Below, piece by piece: positions 32,818-42,218 of a stretch of 64,000 nt of DNA. Below the pieces are notes generated by a model. It ran no database searches. It was not told where the DNA came from and saw only the letters and a program-made list of their open reading frames with translations. Location: contig NZ_CP133774.1 in NCBI RefSeq assembly GCF_034344865.1, positions 5,332,001-5,396,000 on the forward strand, written 5' to 3'. This stretch comes from Pseudomonas sp. 10S4 (GTDB lineage: Bacteria > Pseudomonadota > Gammaproteobacteria > Pseudomonadales > Pseudomonadaceae). Position numbers and translations under genes: made by a program. Numbering within the stretch: the first letter of the stretch is position 1; the number at the start of each line of letters is the position of its first letter.

Positions 32818-35800
32818 TCAGATCGCTAGGACTTGCTGCTCCTCACCGGCAGTCGGTGGTGCTGCCAACTCGCCGATGTCCTCGTCATCTTCATCCATGG
32901 GTGTGCTAACCGCGGATGACCATTCCCGTAGCTCTACTACAGCCGGGAGCTTTTCCAAGGCATTAGTCGGTTCGATCCCGAGCTCAGCTAGGCGCTGCAG
33001 AAGTTCTCCGAAGATTTCCTCTTTATGCATGCTCCAGGATGAAGCAAAACACCGCCAGAACGTCCAGCCCGCACGCTCGAGAATACGTTGGCGATTCATG
33101 TCTGCCTCCCAGCGATCGGGGCCATGGAAAGCGTCCCCATCACACTCGATGGCCAGACGATTATCGTTGGCACCTTCTACGACCATGTCGAGCCTGAATG
33201 CCCCACTCTTCACCTGCGGGATGACGCGGTATCCCCGCTCAACCAATCTGCTGAAGACCTGCTGCTCAAATCCAGACTCGCACAGCTTGATGAGGCCATC
33301 CTGATCGACCTCCTGCTCAGTTAGCGGTTTGCTGAAGTACTCGAGAAGTGTACGACGAACATCTTTCTGGGAGAGGTGATCGAGGGTGACCGAGCGAATC
33401 AGGTACATCCTGTCGCGCGCACGGCTGGCTGCTACGTTGAACCGCTGTTCAGCAGCATTACCTGACAGCGGATGGCAGTTCTCCGGATCTGCAACCATGG
33501 AAATGAAGATGATATCGCGCTCGCTTCCCTGGAAGGTGCTGGCGTCACCACACGCGAATTCGCGAGCGTGGAGCTCCACGGCCGGGCATCGTTCACGTAC
33601 TAGCGAATCGATGAATTTGGCTTGTTCCATGCCCCCTAGCAGTGTCACCACACCAATCGAGCGACCCGCATACTTGTCGTCCTTGATAAGTGCCTGGATT
33701 TCTTCAACGATGGCTTCTGCCTCAAGCTTGTTGCAGCCCTTCTTGTTCCTCACTCCGTCTTTGACATAGATGTCCACCAGCGGTGGATCGAGGCGCTCGG
33801 ATGGTCGAGGGATTCGAAGGGGCTGGATCGCACCGCCGTAGAACTGGTTGGAATAGGAAATGATGGGAGGGACGCAGCGGAAGTGCTCACGCAGCATAAC
33901 CATGTGACCAGCGAAGACTCGCGATGCCAAATCGTAAAGAGATTTATCCGGCGTCATGTCGGCGCCATAGGGCTGGTCATTCAGGAACCGGTTACGAAGC
34001 TCGCCGATCCTCTTGCTGGATTTGAAACCACCATCGGGAGAAACCTGCTTGTCATCCCCTACTACCAGTACCTTTTTGGCCCTGACGATAGCCGGCAAAG
34101 CCCATAAGTCTGACTGGCTCGCCTCATCCACAATCACCAGGTCGAAGGCGCCTATTTCCGCCGGCATGGACTCAGAAATCTTGGCGTGACTCATGATCCA
34201 GCATGGCACGGCGCCGGCAGCATCCTGCATGCACTGTTGAGCATCGCGGCGATAACGCTCCGCGTTCGGCCCTGTCCCCTGCCCTATCTTGCGTATCGCT
34301 GTCGAGTAGCCGGCTAACGCTTGCAGTACCATCGGGCTGGCATTGGCCTTAGTGGACAGCCACGCCGCTCGGCTCACCACTTCCCGATACATACGCGCCA
34401 GGCCAGCTTCGAGTTTTACTCGCTTGCCGTTTAGCTCGACGAGTTCATGACGCGCTTCGATGCTTTGCAGATGAGAGCGTATCTGCGCATGCTGCCACGC
34501 CTCCTTCCAACTGCTTGGGAAAGCCAGGTCTTCAGCACCGTTCTCAACAGGGACAGTCAACAACCGCTCGGAGAGCTTTTCCGCCCCAGCTATCATCACC
34601 CGATGCGCGCCCTCCCTGACATGATTCAGGTGGCCACCGAGTTCTTTAATCCGCTGCAGTTCTGTCAGCAGGTCTACATACTGGGATACGATCCGATGCG
34701 TATCCTGATCCGGGCTGCCCAGGCACTCCAGAACGAATGTACGAAGCCGGCTGGCGATGGGGCCCTCACCCGCGATTTTGGCCTGCAGAGTCGCGAGCGA
34801 GGCGCCCGCCATACTGAGATCTAATCGCGCAAGGTTTTGAGTGAGGTGATCCCGCAGGCCACGAATCTCGGCGATTGTCAGCCGATGCATGTTATCCGGT
34901 GGGTCTGCGAAGACCTCCTCGCAGAGCGGCTGTACCTTATCGACGTACTGTGAGGTGAGATCGAGGGCCGCCTGAACTGTACTAATGGTCAGCTCCAGTT
35001 GCCTCAAATGGGCCATGCCCGCTTGAAGTCGCGGGATCCCCAGGGTCTCGGCCAGCGGGTTCCAACGCGCAGTGAAGGATCGCACGTTCACGTGAAGCTT
35101 CAGGTAGTCCTGAACGGTTTTCCAGTGCTCGGCAGACTTCGGCGCTGAGCCATTGATCCGGACATGACTGATGTGTGTCTTGGCTTGGGATGCCCCGAAG
35201 CTCATCAGACCAAACGGCTTTCCTGTTTCGGAAGCTCTATCCACGGCCTCGGACGTTTTCTCGCAATCCAAGGCTTCCTCTGGGAATTCAACAAAGTTTT
35301 CCAGCATGGCCTTGCGCCGTTGCATCAACGCCTGCGCGGCTGGAAGCATGCCTACAAGGACTGAGATCTCACTGTCGTAGCGGCGACCTGCCGCTTTGAG
35401 GCGCAGCTCCAGCGACCAAGGAATTTCGCAGTCCCCGCCTTCGTGCAACACCTCAAGCTTTTCTTCGCACTGACCCAGTTCCAGATCCAACTCCCTGGCG
35501 GCGGCGACAACGGCTTCACTGTCGGATTTCAGGGGCATGAGATCACCCTGGCCCAGGGCATGTTCAAGCGACTTTAACTGGCAGAGTGAGCCATGGAGCT
35601 TGCCGATATCCGCCGCTGCCGGTAATTGCTCCATCTCAGGCAGACTGGAGTTGACGTAGACAAGGTCATGCCCGAGGTCGCGACGGGCCTGTCTTAAACT
35701 CCTTCCGAACTCATCGTCGAAAGGCAGGGAGTGTTCGGAAGACAATGAAAGTTCGTCGGCAAACCAGGCGTATTGGTCGCCGCCCTTCATCAGGAGCTCA

Positions 35801-37404
35801 GCAAGCTCTTCCGCACGATACTTGGCATCGCCTACCTGGATATCCGAAAGCTGATTCAGGGCAATCTCATTGACGCGGCGATCAAGCCTCACCAGCTCGG
35901 TATGAGCAAGATCAATGGACTGGTGCAGGCGATCAATCTCTCCCCGAGCAAGTGATGGATTGATTTGCGAAACTTGGTGTTGGATAGCCTCAATCGAGCC
36001 TTGGAATTGCCGGATCCCCTCGCGGTCACTGGTCAGCAGTGCAACCGTCAGTGGCCGAACCTCAGCCGGTATTTTCGACTGGAGTACCTTCAGGGCCTGC
36101 TCGCCACGTGAGGTGACAAGCACACGTTTGCCAGTCGCCAGGTAGTGGCAGATGATGTTGGCGATCGTATGGGTTTTGCCGGTACCGGGAGGGCCCTGAA
36201 CCGCCACGCCTGGTGCGTGCTCCAGACGTTGAACGATAGTGACCTGCTCGTCATTGTATGGGAGAGGAAAATACAGTTCCTTGGGCTCAGCCCTCGATCC
36301 ATCCATACTTCGGCTGGACAGCCCGCGGAAGTTGACGTGCTGGTAATCGATTGCAATCGTCGATGCCGGGGTCACCAACGCAAGCGGGCCGGCAGGCAGC
36401 TCTAGACAGTCCTTAAGTTTCTCTCGGATCTTGCGAAGGTCGTTGATCAACCAGTTGCTGGGTTTGGGGCGCGCAAACACGACCCACGAATCGCTTACCT
36501 GCAGCGTGTCACCTGGTTCCGGGAAGCCCTGGGCGCCGTCTCCCATCACCTCCAGATATTTGCCTTTGCTGTCTAGGCTTCTGGCCGAGAGCTTGAGTAC
36601 ATCAGCAAAGGTTGATGGCAAGAATGGGTTCAAAGGGGAGTCGGCATGCCTGCCCAGGTGATCGCGAATAGCTCTTTCGCACTCGCTGGCGCCAGGGATA
36701 TTGGCGTTAATCAGAGCATCGAACTCGATCATCGGCTCTGTAGCACGCGGGCGGACTTCGACCGCCATGCTCTCCTCGTTCAAAGAGATGTCGAGCGCCT
36801 GGGTCAACAAAGGATAATTGAATCCCTGCTGCGCATCGTTGATTGTTAGCGTACAAGCGCTGACGCCGATGCCCCATACCAACTCCCGGGCAGATTTTCC
36901 CGTCTCCATCTGCTGCATCAATGCAAACATGTCGCCATAGAGGCTGATGGTCTTGCGACGGGGCTTCTCAAGCTCAGCCCATTCGTGCCACTGGATAAGG
37001 TATGTCGTAAGCGCAGCCGAAGCTTGCGTGCGCACCTCGGATTCCACTGCGCCGATATCGCCCTCCGGATCTTTGTCCTGCTGCTCGCGGATAAGCTGGA
37101 GGAGTGCCTGCTCGGAGAGCGCTGGGGGCTTGGCGGGATTGTCACTGACTTTGATGAGGGAGCTGTAGCCGCCATCAACTGGTGCTGGAGCACGTGATTC
37201 TTCGAGCCGTTCGATCTGCAGCCAGACATTGTCGCCTGGGAATTGGAGATCAAAGTGCAATCCAGGGAGACCTAGAATGCCCGCCGGTGGATACACGTCA
37301 TTAACAGAGCTCGTTAGCTGAAAACGCGACGGATCAAGCTCCTTGAGGCTTTCCTCTGCATACTCAAATAGCCGGCTGAGGAGCTCGTTAGGCGTCCGTT
37401 GCAT
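32818..37404 (-). CDS. Large SF1 (Upf1/Dna2-like) helicase with C-terminal PD-(D/E)XK nuclease-like domain
   Basis: 1528 residues. The ATG is preceded by GGAG at 8 nt. Walker A is GPPGTGKTHTIANII (about residue 405). A long insert of coiled-coil character spans about 450-1050. Then come motif II VIVDEASQSDLWALPAI, III VLVVGDDKQVSP, IV LREHFRC, V STFQGSERDIIFIS and VI NVAASRARDRMYLI. The C-terminus carries a Vsr/DUF559-like nuclease: FRLDMVVEG, then LAIECDGDAFHG (about 1406-1425). Helicase-nuclease fusions of this layout are common in defence islands and may process phage DNA or RNA. It lies between a zinc-finger/HNH-like gene upstream and a small gene downstream, all on one strand. Confidence 0.85.
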   Translation of the reverse strand: MQRTPNELLSRLFEYAEESLKELDPSRFQLTSSVNDVYPPAGILGLPGLHFDLQFPGDNVWLQIERLEESRAPAPVDGGYSSLIKVSDNPAKPPALSEQALLQLIREQQDKDPEGDIGAVESEVRTQASAALTTYLIQWHEWAELEKPRRKTISLYGDMFALMQQMETGKSARELVWGIGVSACTLTINDAQQGFNYPLLTQALDISLNEESMAVEVRPRATEPMIEFDALINANIPGASECERAIRDHLGRHADSPLNPFLPSTFADVLKLSARSLDSKGKYLEVMGDGAQGFPEPGDTLQVSDSWVVFARPKPSNWLINDLRKIREKLKDCLELPAGPLALVTPASTIAIDYQHVNFRGLSSRSMDGSRAEPKELYFPLPYNDEQVTIVQRLEHAPGVAVQGPPGTGKTHTIANIICHYLATGKRVLVTSRGEQALKVLQSKIPAEVRPLTVALLTSDREGIRQFQGSIEAIQHQVSQINPSLARGEIDRLHQSIDLAHTELVRLDRRVNEIALNQLSDIQVGDAKYRAEELAELLMKGGDQYAWFADELSLSSEHSLPFDDEFGRSLRQARRDLGHDLVYVNSSLPEMEQLPAAADIGKLHGSLCQLKSLEHALGQGDLMPLKSDSEAVVAAARELDLELGQCEEKLEVLHEGGDCEIPWSLELRLKAAGRRYDSEISVLVGMLPAAQALMQRRKAMLENFVEFPEEALDCEKTSEAVDRASETGKPFGLMSFGASQAKTHISHVRINGSAPKSAEHWKTVQDYLKLHVNVRSFTARWNPLAETLGIPRLQAGMAHLRQLELTISTVQAALDLTSQYVDKVQPLCEEVFADPPDNMHRLTIAEIRGLRDHLTQNLARLDLSMAGASLATLQAKIAGEGPIASRLRTFVLECLGSPDQDTHRIVSQYVDLLTELQRIKELGGHLNHVREGAHRVMIAGAEKLSERLLTVPVENGAEDLAFPSSWKEAWQHAQIRSHLQSIEARHELVELNGKRVKLEAGLARMYREVVSRAAWLSTKANASPMVLQALAGYSTAIRKIGQGTGPNAERYRRDAQQCMQDAAGAVPCWIMSHAKISESMPAEIGAFDLVIVDEASQSDLWALPAIVRAKKVLVVGDDKQVSPDGGFKSSKRIGELRNRFLNDQPYGADMTPDKSLYDLASRVFAGHMVMLREHFRCVPPIISYSNQFYGGAIQPLRIPRPSERLDPPLVDIYVKDGVRNKKGCNKLEAEAIVEEIQALIKDDKYAGRSIGVVTLLGGMEQAKFIDSLVRERCPAVELHAREFACGDASTFQGSERDIIFISMVADPENCHPLSGNAAEQRFNVAASRARDRMYLIRSVTLDHLSQKDVRRTLLEYFSKPLTEQEVDQDGLIKLCESGFEQQVFSRLVERGYRVIPQVKSGAFRLDMVVEGANDNRLAIECDGDAFHGPDRWEADMNRQRILERAGWTFWRCFASSWSMHKEEIFGELLQRLAELGIEPTNALEKLPAVVELREWSSAVSTPMDEDDEDIGELAAPPTAGEEQQVLAI

Positions 37405-37590
37405 GTTGATACTCCGTAATAATTCAGGGGTGCGATTACATCGGTAAAGATGGCGCCAAGGATGCCATATTGCCTCTACACGTGGTCTCGAAATTAATCT
37501 CTTCCGACGAGTGTCCAGACTTACTGGGCAAGTTCAGATTGAACCGCAGGTACCAGTCTTCCGCAGATTAGGCGTAGAGGCATGTACGTC

Positions 37591-38625
37591 CTATCTATAA
37601 GTGTGTAAATCGCTCGATCCGTCTTGGACAGAATCAAATGTCCAATCGGCCAGCCCTTCACAGCCACGGGCAAGGTAGTCAGATGGTACGCCTACTCTTG
37701 GATCAGCCCCCACTGCCAATGCGGCAAGCCCTGCACTCTGGGCCGACGGGTTTAATCCATCCCACCAAGAGATACGGACAGCATGATTCTCACAGGCCAG
37801 TGAAATTCGCAGCAGCATATCTTCAAGCTTTGCACCGCAGCGGAAGCCTTCTTGTAGCGACTGACGCACCAGCTGACAGGTCTGGTCGCTTGACTCGTGC
37901 CAGGCGAGAACATACGCCCACCCTTGATCAGTGGGGGCCGTAAAAAATGTCAGTAAATCGAGCGCTTCAGCCTCTGGCCCCAGATCCTGGATCTTGCGCC
38001 CAAGAAAATCATAATCTGGGAAAAGCAGGCCTGTGGCTTGTATCGAGCAAGGAGAGCTTGACCAAAAGACAATGAATCGGAATTCAGCAAAATTCCTCTG
38101 GGCGAGTGCCGCGTCGTAGATGACTTTGTGCCAGTGGAGATGCTGAAAACCAAACGCCTGACCTTGAGCAGCAACCTGTAGTAATTGGCGGTTGGCTTCA
38201 GGCAAATCTGGGTGGTCGATCATAGCTGCCAGGGAGCGTGCGGCATTCTCTTTGACAAAGTACTCACGACAAACGCTGCGGTAGGCGTAGAGGGCAACCT
38301 GTTCATGATCGAATGTCAGTGGCCTGTCATCGATAGGCGCGAACAGCCTGTTGTCGTGGTGCTTGCACATGCCACGGAAGGTAGAAACCTTATTGATCCC
38401 CGCTTTCTTCAGTTGAGGCTTGCCCCCGGTAGCTCTCAACGTGGTGAGATCTGCGGAGAGCCGGTAAACGTGACCCTGTTCCTCGATCAGACTGAGCTGG
38501 CCGCCCTTCTGGATCGAATGCGCAGAGATGATGGCGTCGCAGCGGGCCCCATTTTCGTGATGGAGGCATCGCCCCCTGTTGCGCTGCTGCGCCATTGCTG
38601 CCTGATGCACCTTAGTAAAGGACAT
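37591..38625 (-). CDS. Unknown protein with HNH/treble-clef-like N-terminus
   Basis: 344 residues from the ATG at 38625 (MSFTKVHQAAMAQQ), preceded by GAGA; an alternative ATG is at 38664. The N-terminal third has cysteines and histidines spaced like a zinc-bound nuclease fold: CLHHENGARCDAIISAHSIQK, then later GMCKHHDNRLFAPI. The remainder is helical with no known motif. It lies 186 nt upstream of the helicase-nuclease on the same strand and may supply a second nuclease or nucleic-acid sensor. Function is inferred from the motif only. Confidence 0.6.
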   Translation of the reverse strand: MSFTKVHQAAMAQQRNRGRCLHHENGARCDAIISAHSIQKGGQLSLIEEQGHVYRLSADLTTLRATGGKPQLKKAGINKVSTFRGMCKHHDNRLFAPIDDRPLTFDHEQVALYAYRSVCREYFVKENAARSLAAMIDHPDLPEANRQLLQVAAQGQAFGFQHLHWHKVIYDAALAQRNFAEFRFIVFWSSSPCSIQATGLLFPDYDFLGRKIQDLGPEAEALDLLTFFTAPTDQGWAYVLAWHESSDQTCQLVRQSLQEGFRCGAKLEDMLLRISLACENHAVRISWWDGLNPSAQSAGLAALAVGADPRVGVPSDYLARGCEGLADWTFDSVQDGSSDLHTYR

Positions 38626-38728
38626 GACGGTCTCTATGTATTGGTGCCTACTCAGAGGATGCATTCCGGCACTATAGGTCGCTAGATGCCCGGGGCACCT
38701 TTCAAACCGATAAGAGGGGCATGTTCTC

Positions 38729-38932
38729 TCAGGCTCTTACGGCCTTTCTATCTGCCGATGGGGCGGACGGCCATTGGTATCTGGTGCCGGCAGCATCCAG
38801 CTTCATAATCGGAGCCAGGGGGCCGAATGGCTCAACCTTTTCCATGAGCATTTGGGATAGACGCTGATGAGCGAATCTCCAACCTGACGTGCCTTCATCA
38901 TGGCTACGCGGATTTCCTTTGATCTGATGCAT
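38729..38932 (-). CDS. Small hypothetical protein after the KfrA-like gene
   Basis: 67 residues. It is supported by a strong ribosome-binding site (AGGAG, 8 nt before ATG) and by its place 105 nt after the KfrA-like gene on the same strand. The sequence (RFAHQRLSQMLMEKVEPFG, Arg-rich ends) has no recognised domain. Confidence 0.5.
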   Translation of the reverse strand: MHQIKGNPRSHDEGTSGWRFAHQRLSQMLMEKVEPFGPLAPIMKLDAAGTRYQWPSAPSADRKAVRA

Positions 38933-39037
38933 GCTTCATCTCCTAGGTCGTTTCGAAGGCTTGGCGTGCCCGGCAATTTGCTGATCCTCTACCCCTGAGG
39001 AGGCATCGCTACCCTCCTCCAGGCCTGGTTCATCAAT

Positions 39038-40006
39038 CTAAGCCTGCCGCAGTTGCTCATTCTCTTTTTGAAGCGACGCTACCATCGCCACGGTTTCTTG
39101 CTCACGTAGATCGGCTACAGCGGCGGCCTTGTGGAGTGCCTTTACCTCTTCACGCAGAGCTGAGATCTGCTCCATGAGGTGTTCAGCCACCCCTGCGGAC
39201 TTGGCCTCACCCTGGCGTAGTGCCTCAATTTGAGTGTTAAGAGACTGAACCAAGGTTTCCTGAGTGTGCAGGGCTTTGGTTTGCTGCCTGGCTTCACCGA
39301 GCAGGCGTTCATTGTCGCGATTCAGTCGGGTCAAATCGTCCTGTTTTACGGCAATGGTCTCCCGCAGCTTGCGCTGCTCAACTTGCATCTCATGCAGTTG
39401 AGATTCGTGCTTGCGTTGATCCTGATCCCGCTGCTCCTTCGCCGCCTCGCGATAATGCTCGAGCGCTCCACGCGCCTGAACGTGCTTTTCCTCCAGCGAT
39501 TGGATGTGCTTGTCCTTTTCAGCAACGAAGGACTCTAGGTCGGAACAACGCTGACTGAGGCCTGCGTTGCGGGTCAGCTCAGCCTGAAGCGAGGACTGGG
39601 TGGTTGCGAGTTCAGCGTTCTGCGTCTCTATCGCGGCCTGTTGGGTGGCCGAATTACGTTGAGCGGTCGCTAGCTCCGATCTGAGCTCGATGATCTGGTT
39701 TTCCAGCGCGGCCCGCTGCAGGTCAAAAGCTGCGGTCGCCTGGGAGATTACATCCTGGCCCTCCTCCATAAGCTGATCCAGCAGCGTTTGCACCATGCCG
39801 TTGAGCGTGTCGCCCATACGTTCACGTGATGCCGCGGGCTCTGGACTGGAGGGCTCAAGCTCTTTTAGGTACCGAGAAATCGTTGTCTTGGAGCCCGTAT
39901 TTCCGAGCTCTACGCGCACTGCGTCGATGCTGGGGTTGGCTCCCCTGGCTAGCAGCGCCTGACGTGCTTCTCGCACAACAGCTTTATTGATTCCGCCTCG
40001 GGCCAT
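39038..40006 (-). CDS. KfrA-like DNA-binding coiled-coil protein
   Basis: 322 residues. The first 55 form a KfrA_N-type helix-turn-helix (INKAVVREARQALLARGANP, SIDAVRVELGNTGSKTTISR). The rest is one long Glu/Gln/Arg-rich coiled coil (about 75-320). Plasmid KfrA proteins bind operator palindromes and repress their own gene. Here it is divergent from a tyrosine integrase with a palindrome between them (40030-40058), so it may control integrase expression and its own. Confidence 0.8.
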   Translation of the reverse strand: MARGGINKAVVREARQALLARGANPSIDAVRVELGNTGSKTTISRYLKELEPSSPEPAASRERMGDTLNGMVQTLLDQLMEEGQDVISQATAAFDLQRAALENQIIELRSELATAQRNSATQQAAIETQNAELATTQSSLQAELTRNAGLSQRCSDLESFVAEKDKHIQSLEEKHVQARGALEHYREAAKEQRDQDQRKHESQLHEMQVEQRKLRETIAVKQDDLTRLNRDNERLLGEARQQTKALHTQETLVQSLNTQIEALRQGEAKSAGVAEHLMEQISALREEVKALHKAAAVADLREQETVAMVASLQKENEQLRQA

Positions 40007-40029
40007 GGGGTCTCCTACGATTCAGTACT

Positions 40030-40058
40030 GTGTTACATGTCATGTAAGTACATAACAC
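40030..40058. promoter_or_regulatory. Nested palindrome, candidate KfrA-like operator
   Basis: TACATG-T-CATGTA at 40034-40046 is a perfect inverted repeat. It is nested inside GTGTTA (40030-40035) and TAACAC (40053-40058). It lies just upstream of the KfrA-like start codon and about 150 nt before the divergent integrase gene, where an autorepressor would bind. Confidence 0.5.
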
Positions 40059-40202
40059 TGAATTGAAAGTTTACGCTGTTTGATCTTGATTTTCCAGAAG
40101 ACCATAATAGTGCTTTATGGCTTCTTGACTCTTTGAGACGCCCGGAAAATCGCCCATAGGCGCATGCAGGCAGAAACGCTCCGATTTTGAAGGCAAAGTA
40201 CG

Positions 40203-41153
40203 ATGGAAAAGGCAGATCGGTACCTCAGCGCCGGCACCCGGGAGAACACACGAAAAAGCTATCGGGCGGCGATCGAGCACTTCGAGGTGACTTGGGGCGG
40301 GTACCTGCCCACGACCGGCGCGGGCATCGTTCGCTACTTGGCGGAGTACGCCGACAAGCTCTCCATCAACACTCTGAAGCAGCGCCTAGCCGCCCTGGCG
40401 CAATGGCACATTACTCAGGGTTTCCCTGATCCAACCAAGACCCCTGACGTTCGCCAGATGATCAAGGGCATCAGGGTCGTGCATCCTGCAAAGGTGAAAC
40501 AGGCCGCCCCACTGCTGCTGAAGCACCTGGAGCAAGCGGTCACATGGCTTGAAGGGGAAGCTGCAGCTGCGATTGAACGGGGAGATTACAAATCGCTGGT
40601 GCGTCATCGTCGCTCGGTGGCGATTATCTTGATTGGGTTTTGGCGTGGCTTTCGTGGCGATGAGTTGGCCAGGCTAACGGTCGAGGATACCCAAGCTATA
40701 AGTGGTGAAGGCATTACCTTTTTCCTGCCCTACACCAAGGGTGACCGCCAGCATGAAGGAACTACATTCCAGACGCCGGCGCTCGCCATGCTCTGCCCAG
40801 TGGAGGCCTACATCAACTGGATAACAGTTGCCGGAATCGCGAAAGGCCCGGTGTTCCAGCGGATTGATCGCTGGGGCAATCTGTCAGGCAAAGCCATGCA
40901 GTCGCACAGCCTGATCCCTGTGCTGCGGCGCATTTTCAAAGAAGCTGGGTTGCCTGAAGAGCTGTACAGCACCCATTCCATGCGTCGAGGCTTCGCGACA
41001 TGGGCATCGGCAAACGGATGGGACATCAAGGGCTTGATGGGCTATGTGGGCTGGAAGGACATGAAGTCGGCGCTTAGGTACGTGGACTCGGGCACGTCGT
41101 TTGGCGGCCTGGCGTTGCGCAATACAACCCCCAAGCTCGTGCCCCATGCCTGA
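40203..41153 (+). CDS. Tyrosine site-specific recombinase (phage-integrase family)
   Basis: 316 residues. Core-binding SAM-like domain: SAGTRENTRKSYRAAIEHF, about 9-95. Catalytic domain: R151 in FRGDELARL, H258 and R261 in HSMRRGFATWA, W284 in YVGWKDM and nucleophile Y293 in LRYVD, so the full catalytic set is present and it is probably active. Such short integrases paired with a divergent KfrA-like gene suggest mobility of this part of the island. No attachment site could be identified. Confidence 0.9.
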   Translation: MEKADRYLSAGTRENTRKSYRAAIEHFEVTWGGYLPTTGAGIVRYLAEYADKLSINTLKQRLAALAQWHITQGFPDPTKTPDVRQMIKGIRVVHPAKVKQAAPLLLKHLEQAVTWLEGEAAAAIERGDYKSLVRHRRSVAIILIGFWRGFRGDELARLTVEDTQAISGEGITFFLPYTKGDRQHEGTTFQTPALAMLCPVEAYINWITVAGIAKGPVFQRIDRWGNLSGKAMQSHSLIPVLRRIFKEAGLPEELYSTHSMRRGFATWASANGWDIKGLMGYVGWKDMKSALRYVDSGTSFGGLALRNTTPKLVPHA

Positions 41154-41170
41154 ACAAAGATCAGATCGCC

Positions 41171-41962
41171 CTATGAGGTCGGGGGCCGAACGGATGCGTA
41201 CATCGGCCCGACATACTTGATGGGGGCTCCATTGAACGATTCGGCCATCTGATTTTTACCCGCCATCCAATCCTCGAAATCTTGCGCCCGCTCATTCAGA
41301 AAAGGGTGGTCAGCAACTGAGGCGGCGATCAAGAAAGCAACGGCTTGACCTGTTTCCACGCAAACCAAAAGCTCACGATTTACGTGCCAGCTGTTACAGC
41401 CTTGTACGCCGGTGAGCGAAAATCCGAACTCATCGTTTCCCTCGGGCCCGGTCGCCTCTATATGGCTCAGCACCGACAGCGGGTTCGGGTGAGCTCCATA
41501 ATCAATTGAAGCGTCGTACATGCCTCTGACGTACTCCGCCATCACAGGCTGAAAGGGCTGCAAAATCTTGATTGCCTTATCGACAACGAAGACATTCCTG
41601 CAAGCTTTAAGGTCGTCAGTGCTCCGATGGCGATTGAGCCATATATCCGCCCTTGTCTCATCCTGACTGACCAAAAATGCATAGCAAGCTGATTCAAGGG
41701 CGGCACGGGCTACGGGAAAAACCAGTACCACATGACCTGACAGGGCCTCGCGCACGGCGCCGAGAAGAGCTGTATAGGCATTAATCGCAAGCAAGGCTGC
41801 GACTGGCGTCAACTCCAAGGGGCGGTTGAAAAACTCACGATGAAACACAGCGTCCATTTCATGCACAAGGTGCATCAATTCAGGCGGAGCAGCCGCATGC
41901 CCTTGGGAAACCTCTGCTGTTGCATCAAGGTATTCAGCCAGCGTGCCTGCAGTCATTTTCAT
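41171..41962 (-). CDS. Hypothetical protein convergent with the integrase gene
   Basis: 263 residues from the ATG at 41962 (MKMTAGTLAEYLDATAEV), preceded by GGAG about 10 nt upstream. The longer reading to 42262 overlaps the reverse-transcriptase start region and is less likely. The sequence is helical and contains YTALLGAVREALSGHVVLVF and ARAALESACYAFLVSQDE, a pattern seen in helical HEPN/DUF5677-like proteins, but I see no conserved RxxxxH pair to prove this. Confidence 0.55.
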   Translation of the reverse strand: MKMTAGTLAEYLDATAEVSQGHAAAPPELMHLVHEMDAVFHREFFNRPLELTPVAALLAINAYTALLGAVREALSGHVVLVFPVARAALESACYAFLVSQDETRADIWLNRHRSTDDLKACRNVFVVDKAIKILQPFQPVMAEYVRGMYDASIDYGAHPNPLSVLSHIEATGPEGNDEFGFSLTGVQGCNSWHVNRELLVCVETGQAVAFLIAASVADHPFLNERAQDFEDWMAGKNQMAESFNGAPIKYVGPMYASVRPPTS

Positions 41963-42218
41963 CAGTCTAAACTCCAGGGCAAAATGGTTTGATGCTCTCA
42001 CGACTCCGCGGCGACGTATTATCACAGCTATCCAGCAGCCGTATACCTGCTGGCAGCGTGGTCTGGCTTGGAAAGAGCCTTCCGGGCTTGGTACGTTTGT
42101 CTCGTCATCCAAGCTCAAATCCGGCCGAACCACCTCGGCAGACGGGTGACCACTGGCGAAATCCCGAATATGCTCAGCAGACGACCACCTCCTCCCAGCG
42201 AAGCTCAAGGTTAATAGA

